Origin: VAXT01 sp035318925
GTDB lineage: Bacteria; Actinomycetota; Thermoleophilia; Gaiellales; Gaiellaceae
Assembly: GCA_035318925.1 (NCBI GenBank)
Contig: DATHDS010000008.1
Location: forward strand, 1 to 64,000
Direction of reading: 5' to 3'
Length of the DNA stretch: 64,000 nt
Shown piece by piece: positions 41,603 to 49,957 of the stretch. The notes under the pieces were generated by a model. That model was not told the origin of the DNA. It saw only the letters and a list, made by a program, of their open reading frames with translations, and made no database searches. Every line of letters starts with the position of its first letter. The stretch's first letter is position 1. The position numbers were made by a program, and so were the translations under genes.

Positions 41603-42733
41603 TTAGACGACTGCGACCGAGCTGAGCTCGCGCAGCGCCGAGAGGCGTGCGAGGGCCTGAGCCTCGAGCTGGCGGACGCGCTCGCGCGTCAGGTCGAGCT
41701 CATGGCCGATCGCCTCGAGCGTCCACGGCTCGCCGTCGAAGCCGAAACGCAGCTCGAGGATGCGCCGCTCGCGCTCGGGGAGAGCGTCGAGTGCCTTGCG
41801 CACGCCCTGGCGACGAAGCGACTCCTCTGCCTCGTCGAACGGGTCGGCCGCCTCGCGGTCTGCGAAGAGGTCTCCCAGCTCGCCCTCGTCGTCGGCGCCG
41901 ACCGTCTGGTTCAGCGAGACCGACGCCTGGGCGGCGCCGAGTGCCTCGTCGACATGCTGCATCGGCAGGCCCGTCGCCTCGGCCAGCTCCTCCTTCGTCG
42001 CCTCGCGGCCGAGCTCGACCTCGAGCCGGCGCGCTGCGCGCGAGAGCTTCTGCTGGCGCTCGACGACGTGCACGGGCACGCGGATCGTGCGCGCATGGTT
42101 GGCCACGGCGCGCTGCACCGACTGGCGGATCCACCAGGTCGCGTAGGTCGAGAACTTGAAGCCACGGCGCCAGTCGAACTTCTCGACCGCGCGGTTCAGG
42201 CCGAGGGTCCCCTCCTGGATCAGGTCGAGGAACGGGACGCCGAGGCCGCGGTAGCCCTTGGCGATCGAGACGACTAGGCGGAGGTTCGACTCGATCATGC
42301 GGCGCTTCGCGAGCAGGTCGCCGCGCTCGATCGACTTCGCGAGCGTGACCTCCTCGGAGGCGGTCAGGAGCTTGTGGCGACCGACGTCGGCCAGGAAGAG
42401 CTGGAGGCTGTCCGCGGAGCCGACGACCGCGCTCGGCGCGGGCGCCTTCGGCTCGGGCTTAGCGACCTCTTCGGCCGCGGGCTCGCCGACCTCGAGGCCG
42501 ATGGCCTCGAGCTCGCGCGTCAGTTGCTCCACGTCGGCCTCTTCGAGCTCGTGCTCGAGGGCGAATGCCTCCAGCTCGGTCGGCTCGACGTGGCCACGCT
42601 CTTCGGCGGCTTCGACCAGGGTGCGGGCACCCTCAGTCTCGAGTAGTTCGGAAATCTGCTGCTGCGTCAACTGCGGTTCCTCTTCCTTTCGTCCTGCTGC
42701 GGATTGCTGCACTGTAAGACGGCGCTCGGTCAT
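41603..42733 (-). CDS. RNA polymerase sigma-70 family factor (RpoD-like, group 1 or 2)
   Basis: 376 residues. An acidic N-terminus resembles region 1.1 (LTQQQISELLETEGARTLVE, EADVEQLTRELEAIGLEVGE). Region 1.2 starts SADSLQLFLADVGRHKLLTA; region 2 includes NLRLVVSIAKGYRGLGVPFL, DLIQEGTLGLNRAVEKFDWR, and 2.4 FKFSTYATWWIRQSVQRAVA; region 3 LSRAARRLEVELGREATKEE; region 4.2 WTLEAIGHELDLTRERVRQL. The presence of region 1.1-like sequence and all four regions suggests a primary-type sigma. Whether it is the housekeeping factor cannot be told here. Confidence 0.93.
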   Translation of the reverse strand: MTERRLTVQQSAAGRKEEEPQLTQQQISELLETEGARTLVEAAEERGHVEPTELEAFALEHELEEADVEQLTRELEAIGLEVGEPAAEEVAKPEPKAPAPSAVVGSADSLQLFLADVGRHKLLTASEEVTLAKSIERGDLLAKRRMIESNLRLVVSIAKGYRGLGVPFLDLIQEGTLGLNRAVEKFDWRRGFKFSTYATWWIRQSVQRAVANHARTIRVPVHVVERQQKLSRAARRLEVELGREATKEELAEATGLPMQHVDEALGAAQASVSLNQTVGADDEGELGDLFADREAADPFDEAEESLRRQGVRKALDALPERERRILELRFGFDGEPWTLEAIGHELDLTRERVRQLEAQALARLSALRELSSVAVV

Positions 42734-42809
42734 CGAACTTTCTCACTGTAAGCCGACTGTCCTCGGACTTCCAGCGACAACCGGCTTCCAGTGCGGCGTA
42801 ATGGTGAAA

Positions 42810-42821
42810 ACGAGTACTCGT
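42810..42821. promoter_or_regulatory. 12-bp palindrome ACGAGTACTCGT
   Basis: A perfect palindrome between topB (stop at 42828) and the start of the sigma gene at 42733, both leftward. On this strand a TTTT follows, so it could act as a weak terminator. Alternatively it is an operator in the sigma promoter region. Confidence 0.4.
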
Positions 42822-42827
42822 ACTTGT

Positions 42828-45104
42828 CTATTCCGTTGCTGCGGGCTCTTTGGATCTCGCCCGAGCGGGAAACTCGAACTCGACCTTGCCCTCGTCATTC
42901 AAGACGAGCCGCGCGCGAAAAGGTTTGCCGGCTTTGGAACGGAAGCCGGACAAGACTTCCTTCGTCTTGCCCTCGTCCATCAACTGGCGGGCAAGTTCGG
43001 GCGTCAGCGTCCGGCCCGCGACCCGTTTCCAGATCACGAAGCCGCAGCCAGTTTCCTCGCGTGACTTCCAGCTCGTGCAGCCGAAGGCCTTCGAGTTCTC
43101 GCGAATGATCTCGCCCGTCTCGGCGCCACAACGGGGGCACAGGCCGAGCTCGACCCGCTCGGGGCGGAGCTTCTCCTTGTCGAGGGCCGCGATCGCCTCG
43201 ACGGTCGATTTCGTGAAGTCCTCGATGCCCTGGATGAAGTCGTCCTTTTGGCCCTTGCCGTGCTCGATGTCGCCGAGCCGCTTCTCCCAGTTGCCGGTCA
43301 GCTCGGGCGAGGTGAGCAGGTTCTCCTCGAGCATCGTGATCACCTGGAGGCCTTTCGGCGTCGGGACGAGGTCCTTGCCGGCCCGCTCGATGTACTCGCG
43401 GCGGATGAGTGTCTCGATTGTCTCCGCGCGGGTTGCGGGAGTGCCCAGGCCGTGCTCTTTCATCGCCTCGCGCAGCTCCTCGTCGTCGATCAGCTTGCCG
43501 GCGGTCTCCATCGCCGAGAGGAGCGTCGCCTCGGTGTAGCGAGCCGGCGGCCGGGTCTCCTTCGCCTCGCTCTCGGCGGCCACGACCTTCACCTCCTGGC
43601 CCTTCTCGAGCGGCGGCAGCTCGACGCTCTCGGGGTCGTCCTCCTTCGGCTTCCCGTTGACGTCGGCCTCGACGCCGTAGACGCCGCGCCACCCGGCCTC
43701 GAGCGTCACCTTGCCGCGGGTGCGGAAGCGCTCCTCCTCGACGAGGGTGACGATCTCCGTCCGCGCGTAGCGGGCCGGCGGGTGGAAGACGGCGAGGAAC
43801 CTGCGGGCGACGAGGTCGAAGATGCGCCGCTCGTCGGGGGAGAACGTGCTCAGGTCGTGCGGGACGTCGGTCGGGATGAGCGCGTGATGGTCCTCGACCT
43901 TCGCGTCGTTGACGACGCGTCCGAGCGGGAGCTTGTCGAGCTTCATGACGAAGCGAGCGGCGGTCTCGTACTCGGGGATGCCCACGAGCGTCTCGGCCGT
44001 CGGCTTCAGCTGCGGCACGAGGTCGCCCGAGAGGTAGCGCGAGTTCGTGCGTGGATAGGTGATCGCCTTCTTGTCCTCGTAGAGGGACTGCGCGGCCTGG
44101 AGCGTGCGGCGCGCAGAGAAGCCGAAGCGGGAGTTTGCATCGCGCTGGAGCGAGGTGAGGTCGTAGAGCAGCGGCGCGCTCTGTGACTGCTCCTTGCGCT
44201 CGACCGACTCGACGGCGCCCGTCTTGCCGGCGACCTTGGCCACGATCTCCTCGGCGCGCTCGGCCTCCTTGAGCCAGGTCTCCTGGCCGGTCGGCGTGTC
44301 GTTGTCCGCAGCCTTGACCGGGTCGAACCAGAGGCCCTCGTAGCGTGGGTCGAAGCTCCCGTGCACGAGCCAGTACGGCTCGGGAACGAAGGCCTGGATC
44401 TCGCGCTCGCGGCGGACGATGATCGCGAGCGTCGGCGTCTGAACCCTACCGAGCGAGACGACGCCGCCGACCCAGGCGCGGCCGCGGATCGTCGCGGCGC
44501 GGGTCGCGTTCATCCCGACGAGCCAGTCGGCCTCGGAGCGGGCGCGCGCAGCCGACTCGAGCGGCTGGAGCTGCTCACCGGGGCGGAGCTTCTCGAACCC
44601 CTCGCGGATCGCCTGCTTGGTCATGGAGTTGATCCAGAGGCGCTCGACCGGCTTCGGCGCATCGGAGTTGTTCGGCGCAACGCCGAAGACCGACTCGTAG
44701 AGGTACGCGAAGATGAGCTCGCCCTCCCGGCCGGCGTCGCAGGCGTTGACGACGTGCTCGACGTCTTCTCGGTTGAGGAGCGTGGCGACGAGCTTCAGCT
44801 GCTTCTTCGACTTCGCATCGCGCGGGACGAGCTTGAAGCCGTCGGGCGGGACGATCGGGAGATCGGCCATCCGCCATTTCTTCCATTTCTCGTCGTACTC
44901 CTCCGGCTCGGCGAGCTGGACGAGGTGCCCCACGGCCCACGTGATCACGTAGTCGTCGGACTCGAGGAAGGTGGGGTCGTCCTTGCCGCCCTTCTTGGCC
45001 TTCGGGCTCAGGTCGGCAAGCGTCCGCTTCTGGAAGACGCCGTCCAGCGCGCCCGCGATGTCGCGGCCGACCGACGGCTTCTCGGCGATTATCAGGGTCT
45101 TCAT
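42828..45104 (-). CDS. topB: DNA topoisomerase III (type IA)
   Basis: 758 residues from ATG 45104. The TOPRIM domain begins KTLIIAEKPSVGRDIAGALD, with the acidic residues in HVVNACDAGREGELIFAYLY. The type IA core follows, with the active-site Tyr in KKAITYPRTNSRYLSGD, and HGLGTPATRAETIETLIRRE. The C-terminus has a zinc-ribbon-like segment (LGLCPRCGAETGEI, ending in GCGFVIWK). It decatenates or relaxes DNA by single-strand passage. An extra 23-codon open extension upstream is not needed. It is divergent from a plsC-like gene. Confidence 0.94.
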   Translation of the reverse strand: MKTLIIAEKPSVGRDIAGALDGVFQKRTLADLSPKAKKGGKDDPTFLESDDYVITWAVGHLVQLAEPEEYDEKWKKWRMADLPIVPPDGFKLVPRDAKSKKQLKLVATLLNREDVEHVVNACDAGREGELIFAYLYESVFGVAPNNSDAPKPVERLWINSMTKQAIREGFEKLRPGEQLQPLESAARARSEADWLVGMNATRAATIRGRAWVGGVVSLGRVQTPTLAIIVRREREIQAFVPEPYWLVHGSFDPRYEGLWFDPVKAADNDTPTGQETWLKEAERAEEIVAKVAGKTGAVESVERKEQSQSAPLLYDLTSLQRDANSRFGFSARRTLQAAQSLYEDKKAITYPRTNSRYLSGDLVPQLKPTAETLVGIPEYETAARFVMKLDKLPLGRVVNDAKVEDHHALIPTDVPHDLSTFSPDERRIFDLVARRFLAVFHPPARYARTEIVTLVEEERFRTRGKVTLEAGWRGVYGVEADVNGKPKEDDPESVELPPLEKGQEVKVVAAESEAKETRPPARYTEATLLSAMETAGKLIDDEELREAMKEHGLGTPATRAETIETLIRREYIERAGKDLVPTPKGLQVITMLEENLLTSPELTGNWEKRLGDIEHGKGQKDDFIQGIEDFTKSTVEAIAALDKEKLRPERVELGLCPRCGAETGEIIRENSKAFGCTSWKSREETGCGFVIWKRVAGRTLTPELARQLMDEGKTKEVLSGFRSKAGKPFRARLVLNDEGKVEFEFPARARSKEPAATE

Positions 45105-45186
45105 CAGCGTCCCAGGGTAGCGCGGGTCACAAAGGCTGCCGCAACGAATCCGTGCCAGTGTTAGGTCCGACACCGTTCAACGCCTG

Positions 45187-45798
45187 ATGGTTTCCCCCTT
45201 CTACTTCATCCTCGGAGCCCTCTCGACCCCGCCGGTCAGGCTGCTCTACAGGCTCCGCGCGAGCGGGAAGGAGAACCTGCCCGCAAGCGGCGGCTACGTG
45301 CTCTCGGCCAATCACCTCTCGAACATCGACCCCTGGCCCCTCGGGCTGCCGTTGTGGCCGAAGCGGCAGCTCCGGTTCATGGCGAAGTCCGAGCTCTTTC
45401 GCCCGCCGTTGTGGCCCATCCTCAAGCTCGCCGGCGCCTTTCAGGTTCGACGCGGCTACGGAGACGAGGGAGCGGTCAAGACCGCGGTCGAGCTCGCACG
45501 GCGGGGCGAGGTCGTCGCGATCTTCCCGGAGGGGACACGCCGTGAGAAGGGCCTCCTCAGGCGCCGCCGGGCGCGGCCGCACACGGGCGCCGCGCGAATC
45601 GCCCTCGAGGCCGGAGTTCCGCTGATACCGGCCGCGATCGCCGGCACGGACCGGCTCACCCGCTTCGCCCCGCTCCGGGTCGTCTACGGGCAGCCCGTCG
45701 ACCTGGACGACCTCCGCGACGGCGACGTGCGCAAGGGAGCTCGCGTTGCGACCGAGCGCCTGATGGCCGCGATCGGCGAGCTCGAGAACACGCTGTGA
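45187..45798 (+). CDS. plsC: 1-acyl-sn-glycerol-3-phosphate acyltransferase (PlsC family)
   Basis: 203 residues. The acyltransferase motif I is SANHLSNIDPWPLG (NH-x4-D), motif II lies around LRFMAKSELFRPPLWPILK, motif III is VVAIFPEGTRREKGLL, and motif IV VPLIPAAIAGTDRL. One N-terminal hydrophobic segment may dip into the membrane. It transfers a fatty acyl chain to lysophosphatidate or a related acceptor. Basic residues after motif III (LRRRRARPHTGAA) lie in the usual variable loop. It overlaps the exonuclease gene by 4 bp. Confidence 0.92.
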   Translation: MVSPFYFILGALSTPPVRLLYRLRASGKENLPASGGYVLSANHLSNIDPWPLGLPLWPKRQLRFMAKSELFRPPLWPILKLAGAFQVRRGYGDEGAVKTAVELARRGEVVAIFPEGTRREKGLLRRRRARPHTGAARIALEAGVPLIPAAIAGTDRLTRFAPLRVVYGQPVDLDDLRDGDVRKGARVATERLMAAIGELENTL

Positions 45799-46625
45799 AG
45801 CCGCTGCTCGTCGTGGACGGCGATTCGCTGGCGCACCGCGCCTATCACGGGCTCCCGAAGACGATTCGCCGCGCCGGCGGACGTCCGGCCGGTGCGATCG
45901 TCGGCTTCACGAACATGCTGACTCGGCTCTACGACGCCGAGGAGCCGCGCGCCGTGCTCGTCGGTTGGGACACGCTCACGGTTCCGACGTACCGGCACGA
46001 GGCGTTCGCCCCGTACCAGAGCGGGCGCGTGTTCGACCCCGAGCTCCTCGAGCAGCTCGACATGCTCCCCGAGCTCGTGCGGGCCTTCGGCTTCGCGGTG
46101 GGCAAGGCGCCCGGATACGAGGCGGACGACTTTCTGGCGGCTGCCGTCGTGGCGAAGCGCCGCTGGCGGAGCCCGATTCTCGTCGTCACCTCCGACCGGG
46201 ACCTGTTCCAGCTGGCCTCGGACCGCGTAACGCTGCTGATGCCGACCCGGGGCGTGAGCGAGCTCGTGCGCGTCGGGCCCGCGGAGGTGCGCGACCGCTA
46301 CGGCGTCGAGCCCGAGCAGGTGCCCGACTTCATCGCGCTCCGTGGCGACCCCTCCGACAAGCTGCCGGGCGCGCCGGGCGTCGGCCCGAAGGGCGCCGCT
46401 CAGATCCTGCGCGAGTACGGCTCCCTCGAGGCGGCGCTGGAGGCGGGGCGCTTCGCGCCGCACGCGGAGGAGCTTCGCCTCTTCCGGCGAATAGCCACAC
46501 TAGACGCCTCCGCCCCTCTCCCTCCCCTCGAAGATCAGTCCCCCCTGTGGGCGGAGGCGTCTTCTCTCCTCTCGAGCTGGGGCATGAACCAGGTGGCCGA
46601 GCGCGTGGCGGCCCGGGCTGGATAG
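45795..46625 (+). CDS. 5'-3' exonuclease, PolA N-terminal-like
   Basis: 276 residues matching a free-standing 5'-nuclease domain: LLVVDGDSLAHRAYHGLP, GFTNMLTRLYDAEEPRAVLV, GWDTLTVPTYRHEAFAPYQS, APGYEADDFLAAAVVAKRR, ILVVTSDRDLFQLASDRV, and the helix-three-turn-helix GDPSDKLPGAPGVGPKGAAQ. The conserved Asp/Glu metal ligands are all present. It removes flaps/RNA primers or acts in repair. There is a 4-bp overlap with plsC upstream, and the next gene begins at its stop. Confidence 0.93.
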   Translation: MKPLLVVDGDSLAHRAYHGLPKTIRRAGGRPAGAIVGFTNMLTRLYDAEEPRAVLVGWDTLTVPTYRHEAFAPYQSGRVFDPELLEQLDMLPELVRAFGFAVGKAPGYEADDFLAAAVVAKRRWRSPILVVTSDRDLFQLASDRVTLLMPTRGVSELVRVGPAEVRDRYGVEPEQVPDFIALRGDPSDKLPGAPGVGPKGAAQILREYGSLEAALEAGRFAPHAEELRLFRRIATLDASAPLPPLEDQSPLWAEASSLLSSWGMNQVAERVAARAG

Positions 46626-47473
46626 CCGTCAAGGTCCTGACGCATCCCGAGCTCGTTCGGCTGCACCCGACCGGGCACCATCCGGACACTCCGCGCCGGA
46701 TCGAGGTGCTGCTCGACTCGATCGAGGACTGGGAGGAAGCCGGCCCGGCGTCGCCCACCGACGTTGAGCGCTGCCACACGCCCGAGTACGTCGCGCACAT
46801 CCGGTCTGTGGACGAGCCGACCTGGCTCGACGGCGACACGATTGCCTCCGAGACAACCTTCGAGGCAGCACTCCTCGCGGCCGGCGTGGCGATCGCGGCT
46901 GCCGAGCAGGGCGGGCTCGCGCTCATCCGCCCGCCGGGCCATCACGCCCTCCCCCACGCCGCGATGGGCTTCTGCGTCTTCAACAACATCGCGATCGCAG
47001 CCCGCCTGATGCAGGCGGAGCACGGCATCGGGCGAGTCGCGATCGTCGACTGGGACGTCCATCACGGGAACGGGACGCAGGCGATCTTCTGGGACGACCC
47101 AACCGTCCTCTTCGTCTCGCTGCACGAGTGGCCGTTCTACCCCGGCACCGGGGGGCCGAACGAGCAGGCCGACACGACGATCAACATCCCGCTCTCCGCG
47201 GGATCAGGCGACGAGGAGTACGAGCGTGCCTTCGAGCACGTCGTCGAGCCGGCGGTGCGGGCGTTCGAGCCCGAGCTCGTCCTCGTCTCGGCCGGCTTCG
47301 ACGCCCATCGGGACGATCCGCTCGCGAGCATGACCCTCACCGAGGACGGCTTCCGCGAGCTCGCCCGCCGGAGCGCTGCGCTTGCCCCACGGTACGCCGC
47401 CGTGCTCGAGGGCGGCTACAACCTCAGCACGCTTCCGCGCCTAGTCGCAGCTGCTCTCGAAGGCTTTGGCTAA
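46622..47473 (+). CDS. histone deacetylase family hydrolase (class II/AcuC-like), atypical start
   Basis: About 283 residues with the zinc hydrolase motifs in order: THPELVRLHPTGHHPDTPRR, LALIRPPGHHALPHAAMGFC, FNNIAIAARL, VAIVDWDVHHGNGTQAIFWD, SLHEWPFYPGTGGPNE, VSAGFDAHRDDPLASMTL and VLEGGYNLSTL. The zinc ligands Asp-His...Asp are visible. It likely deacetylates acetyl-lysine or acetylated small molecules. No ATG, GTG or TTG is found in frame near the conserved N-terminus; ATA at 46622, overlapping the upstream stop as ATAG, or CTG 46637 are the candidates, so initiation is unusual. It may be translationally coupled to the exonuclease gene. Confidence 0.9.
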   Translation: MAVKVLTHPELVRLHPTGHHPDTPRRIEVLLDSIEDWEEAGPASPTDVERCHTPEYVAHIRSVDEPTWLDGDTIASETTFEAALLAAGVAIAAAEQGGLALIRPPGHHALPHAAMGFCVFNNIAIAARLMQAEHGIGRVAIVDWDVHHGNGTQAIFWDDPTVLFVSLHEWPFYPGTGGPNEQADTTINIPLSAGSGDEEYERAFEHVVEPAVRAFEPELVLVSAGFDAHRDDPLASMTLTEDGFRELARRSAALAPRYAAVLEGGYNLSTLPRLVAAALEGFG

Positions 47474-47477
47474 ACGA

Positions 47478-47504
47478 AGACCGGCCCCTTGTGAGGGCCG
47501 GTCT
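47478..47504 (+). terminator. terminator hairpin after the deacetylase gene
   Basis: 10-bp arms 47478-47487 (AGACCGGCCC) and 47495-47504 (GGGCCGGTCT) with a 7-nt loop, 4 bp past the stop codon. There is no T-run. It should end the plsC-exonuclease-deacetylase transcript. Confidence 0.7.
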
Positions 47505-47616
47505 GAGGAGAGAAAGAGCCAGAGAGCCACCGAGTCCTCATTCCGCGGCGAAGGGGAAGAGGAAGCTGCGATAGTCGAAGTATCGGCTCGCGGTGCCGAA
47601 AGCGCATCCTCCGGGC

Positions 47617-47647
47617 ATCCCCCGCTGTGGGGGATTCGGGATCCCCC
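47617..47647 (-). terminator. ATCCCCC/GGGGGAT hairpins downstream of the response regulator
   Basis: ATCCCCC (47617-47623) pairs with GGGGGAT (47629-47635); the latter can alternatively pair with ATCCCCC at 47641-47647. They lie past the stop of the leftward regulator gene. Probably a terminator with two alternative folds. Confidence 0.5.
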
Positions 47648-47670
47648 AACATGGGTGAAATTCGAGCGAT

Positions 47671-48312
47671 TTACGCCGCGCGGGCGTCTGCGAGCGCTTC
47701 GAGTGCCTCGCGGCGCGAGGACACCTCGAGCTTCCGCAGGAGACTCTTCACATGGGAGCGAACCGTGTGCTCCGAGATGAACAGCCGCTTGGCGATCTCG
47801 TCGGTGGCGAGGTGCTCGTCGAGCAGGAGTAGGACCTCGAGCTCTCGGGCGGAGAGCGTCTGGGCGATCGAATCGGGCACGCCCGAGTGCGCGGTGCCCT
47901 CGCGCACCTGCTCGAGCAGGCGACGGGCAACCGTGCCGGAGAGCGCGGCCTCGCCTTCGGCGACGCCGTTCAGGAACTCGACGATTCGCTCCGGCGACTC
48001 CGTCTTGAGCAGATAGCCGGCGGCCCCGCCCCGGATCGCGGCGAGCAGGTTCTCCTCGGTGCCCGAAGCCGTCAGCACGACGACCTCGCACTCCGGCGCC
48101 GCTTCGCGCAGGCGCGGCAGCGCATCGAGCCCGTCCAGCCCCGGCATCGACAGGTCGAGCAGCACGAGATCGGGTTGCAGCTCCCGCGCCAACTCGATCG
48201 CCTCGTAGCCGTCCGCTGCCTGGCCGACGACTCCGAACCCGTTCTGCCCGAGAAGCGTCGCCAGGGCATCCCGCGTCAAGGGGTGGTCGTCCACGATCAG
48301 GATTCGTGTCAC
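47671..48312 (-). CDS. response regulator, NarL family
   Basis: 213 residues. Receiver: TRILIVDDHPLTRDALATLL, phospho-acceptor PDLVLLDLSMPGLDGLDALP, Thr in VVVLTASG and Lys in YLLKTESPE. LuxR helix-turn-helix: LSARELEVLLLLDEHLATDE, IAKRLFISEHTVRSHVKSLL, RKLEVSSRREALEAL. It is divergent from its probable kinase at 48392, 79 bp away. The gap contains ATCGGC and GCCGAT in inverted orientation, which may be binding sites. Confidence 0.93.
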   Translation of the reverse strand: MTRILIVDDHPLTRDALATLLGQNGFGVVGQAADGYEAIELARELQPDLVLLDLSMPGLDGLDALPRLREAAPECEVVVLTASGTEENLLAAIRGGAAGYLLKTESPERIVEFLNGVAEGEAALSGTVARRLLEQVREGTAHSGVPDSIAQTLSARELEVLLLLDEHLATDEIAKRLFISEHTVRSHVKSLLRKLEVSSRREALEALADARAA

Positions 48313-48391
48313 AAGGCGCCTATCGGCGGTTCCGCGAGAAGGTTGAAGCGCCTGCCTAAGCGGAAACGGTTCTCGTGCCGATTAGAGAAAC

Positions 48392-49765
48392 GTGCGGCGA
48401 GACGAAAATGCCTATCAATCCTGGCTCTGGGGCGAAGTCCTCCTGCTCAGCCTGCTCGGGGCTGCGCTCGCGCTGTTCGTGACATATCCCTCGCTCCGCG
48501 ACGCCTACGAGCTTCCGCAACTCCGCCTCGTGCTCGACACGGGCGTCACCTTCGCTGCCTTGATCGTCGCCGTGCTCGCGGGCATCCGCTTCACCGTCGA
48601 AGGAAGGCGACTCGACTTCCTGCTCTGCGGGGGGTTCTTCGTCGTCGCCGCCTCTACGATGGCGTTCGCCGTCGCTCCGGTGTTCGGCGGCGGGACGGTC
48701 GGCAAGAACGAAGCGTGGGCCGCCGTGGGCGGGAAGCTCCTCGCGACGTCCCTGATCGCGGCTGCGCCGTTCTCGCGCGGCAGGATCCTCGGGCGCCGCC
48801 GGGCGCTGCGCTGGTGGATCCTCGCGCTCGTCTGTCTCGAGGTCTCGATCTGGCTGCTCATGCGCGCGCTCTCGATCGGGATGCCGCAGCTGATCAGCGG
48901 CAACGACCAGCCGCCGCTGCTCATTGTCGCCCTCGCCATCCAGGCCTTCCTCAGCCTGGTCGCGCTCATCGGCTTCGGCCTTCGCTTCCGGAACTACGGC
49001 GACGATCTCTACCGCTGGCTCGGGCTCGCCGCGACGCTCTCACTCTTCGCCGAGCTGCATTACGTTTTCACGCCGGCGGTTTCGAGCTCGTTCGTCTCCC
49101 AGGGCGACTTCCTGCGGCTCATCTCGTACACCGTTCTGATGGCCGGCGTCTGGCGGGCGATGCGGTTCGCGGAGTTCGGGCGAGCGGTCGCCGAGGAACG
49201 GGCACGCGTCGCCCGCGAGATCCACGACGGGCTCGCCCAATATCTCTTCACGATCTCGACCCACGCGAGCATGCTCGCCGCCGGAAACGCCCCCGAGGGA
49301 AGCGTCGAGCAGATCAAGAAGGCGGCGGCACTGGCCCAGCAGGAGGCGCGGTTTGCGATCCTCGCCCTCTCCTCGGCCAGCGGCAACGCGCCCTTCGACG
49401 CCGCCCTGCGGCGCTACGTTGAGGTCCTCACCGCAGACGGCGAGCTCGACGTGGAGCTGGAGGTCGATCCGGGGCTCTCGCTCGCGCCCGACGAGCAGAT
49501 CGAGGTTTTCCGGATCGTGCAGGAGGCGCTCGCCAACGTGCGGCGGCACGCCGGCGCCGGCCGCGCCTGGGTCGTGATCGGCCAGCGCGGACTGAAACGG
49601 CTCGTCGTCGTCCGGGACGACGGCGCCGGCTTCGACGGCGACACGGATCCGGCCGGGCAGGGACTCAGAAACTTGCGGGAGCGAGCTGCTGCGATCGGCG
49701 GCGTCTTCTCGTTGCGCTCGACTCCGGGCCAGGGCACGGCACTGGAGGTCACGCTGCGCGCATAG
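48392..49765 (+). CDS. membrane sensor histidine kinase, NarL type
   Basis: 457 residues. The first ~260 contain about eight hydrophobic helices with no large extracellular domain, so an intramembrane or small-molecule sensor is likely. The kinase core has HisKA_3 with the phospho-acceptor in RVAREIHDGLAQYLFTIS, the N-box EALANVRRHAGAG, the G1 box VRDDGAGFDGD and the G2 box GQGLRNLRERAAAIGG. It starts at GTG 48392 and is divergent from the matching regulator. Signal unknown. Confidence 0.9.
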   Translation: MRRDENAYQSWLWGEVLLLSLLGAALALFVTYPSLRDAYELPQLRLVLDTGVTFAALIVAVLAGIRFTVEGRRLDFLLCGGFFVVAASTMAFAVAPVFGGGTVGKNEAWAAVGGKLLATSLIAAAPFSRGRILGRRRALRWWILALVCLEVSIWLLMRALSIGMPQLISGNDQPPLLIVALAIQAFLSLVALIGFGLRFRNYGDDLYRWLGLAATLSLFAELHYVFTPAVSSSFVSQGDFLRLISYTVLMAGVWRAMRFAEFGRAVAEERARVAREIHDGLAQYLFTISTHASMLAAGNAPEGSVEQIKKAAALAQQEARFAILALSSASGNAPFDAALRRYVEVLTADGELDVELEVDPGLSLAPDEQIEVFRIVQEALANVRRHAGAGRAWVVIGQRGLKRLVVVRDDGAGFDGDTDPAGQGLRNLRERAAAIGGVFSLRSTPGQGTALEVTLRA

Positions 49766-49832
49766 GGCAGGTTTGATCTCAGCCGATTCGTCGCGTACGC
49801 TTAGTGCGTTCCGCGACGAAAGGAGGCCATCG

Positions 49833-49877
49833 ATGACTGAGTTTTCCGTTGCCCGGGCCTCCGGACGCGGGCGTTAG
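49833..49877 (+). CDS. 14-residue ORF with a perfect Shine-Dalgarno
   Basis: ATG 49833 to TAG ending 49877 encodes MTEFSVARASGRGR. AAAGGAGG lies exactly 6 nt before the ATG, the best ribosome-binding site in the neighbourhood. It ends 80 bp before the rsgA start on the same strand. It may be a leader peptide controlling rsgA or a small peptide gene. No similarity is claimed. Confidence 0.4.
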   Translation: MTEFSVARASGRGR

Positions 49878-49957
49878 GTCTAGCCGGCGCTCCTGAGGCT
49901 CATCGCTCGCGCCCGTTCCGGGTGCTTTGTGGTGTTCCTACTCCCAAAGGAGTTCGT

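Noticed and set aside
48313..48391. Inverted ATCGGC/GCCGAT pair between the second response regulator and kinase as an operator
   Set aside because: The two hexamers are about 60 bp apart with no longer symmetry; too weak to list as a site and only mentioned in the gene entry.
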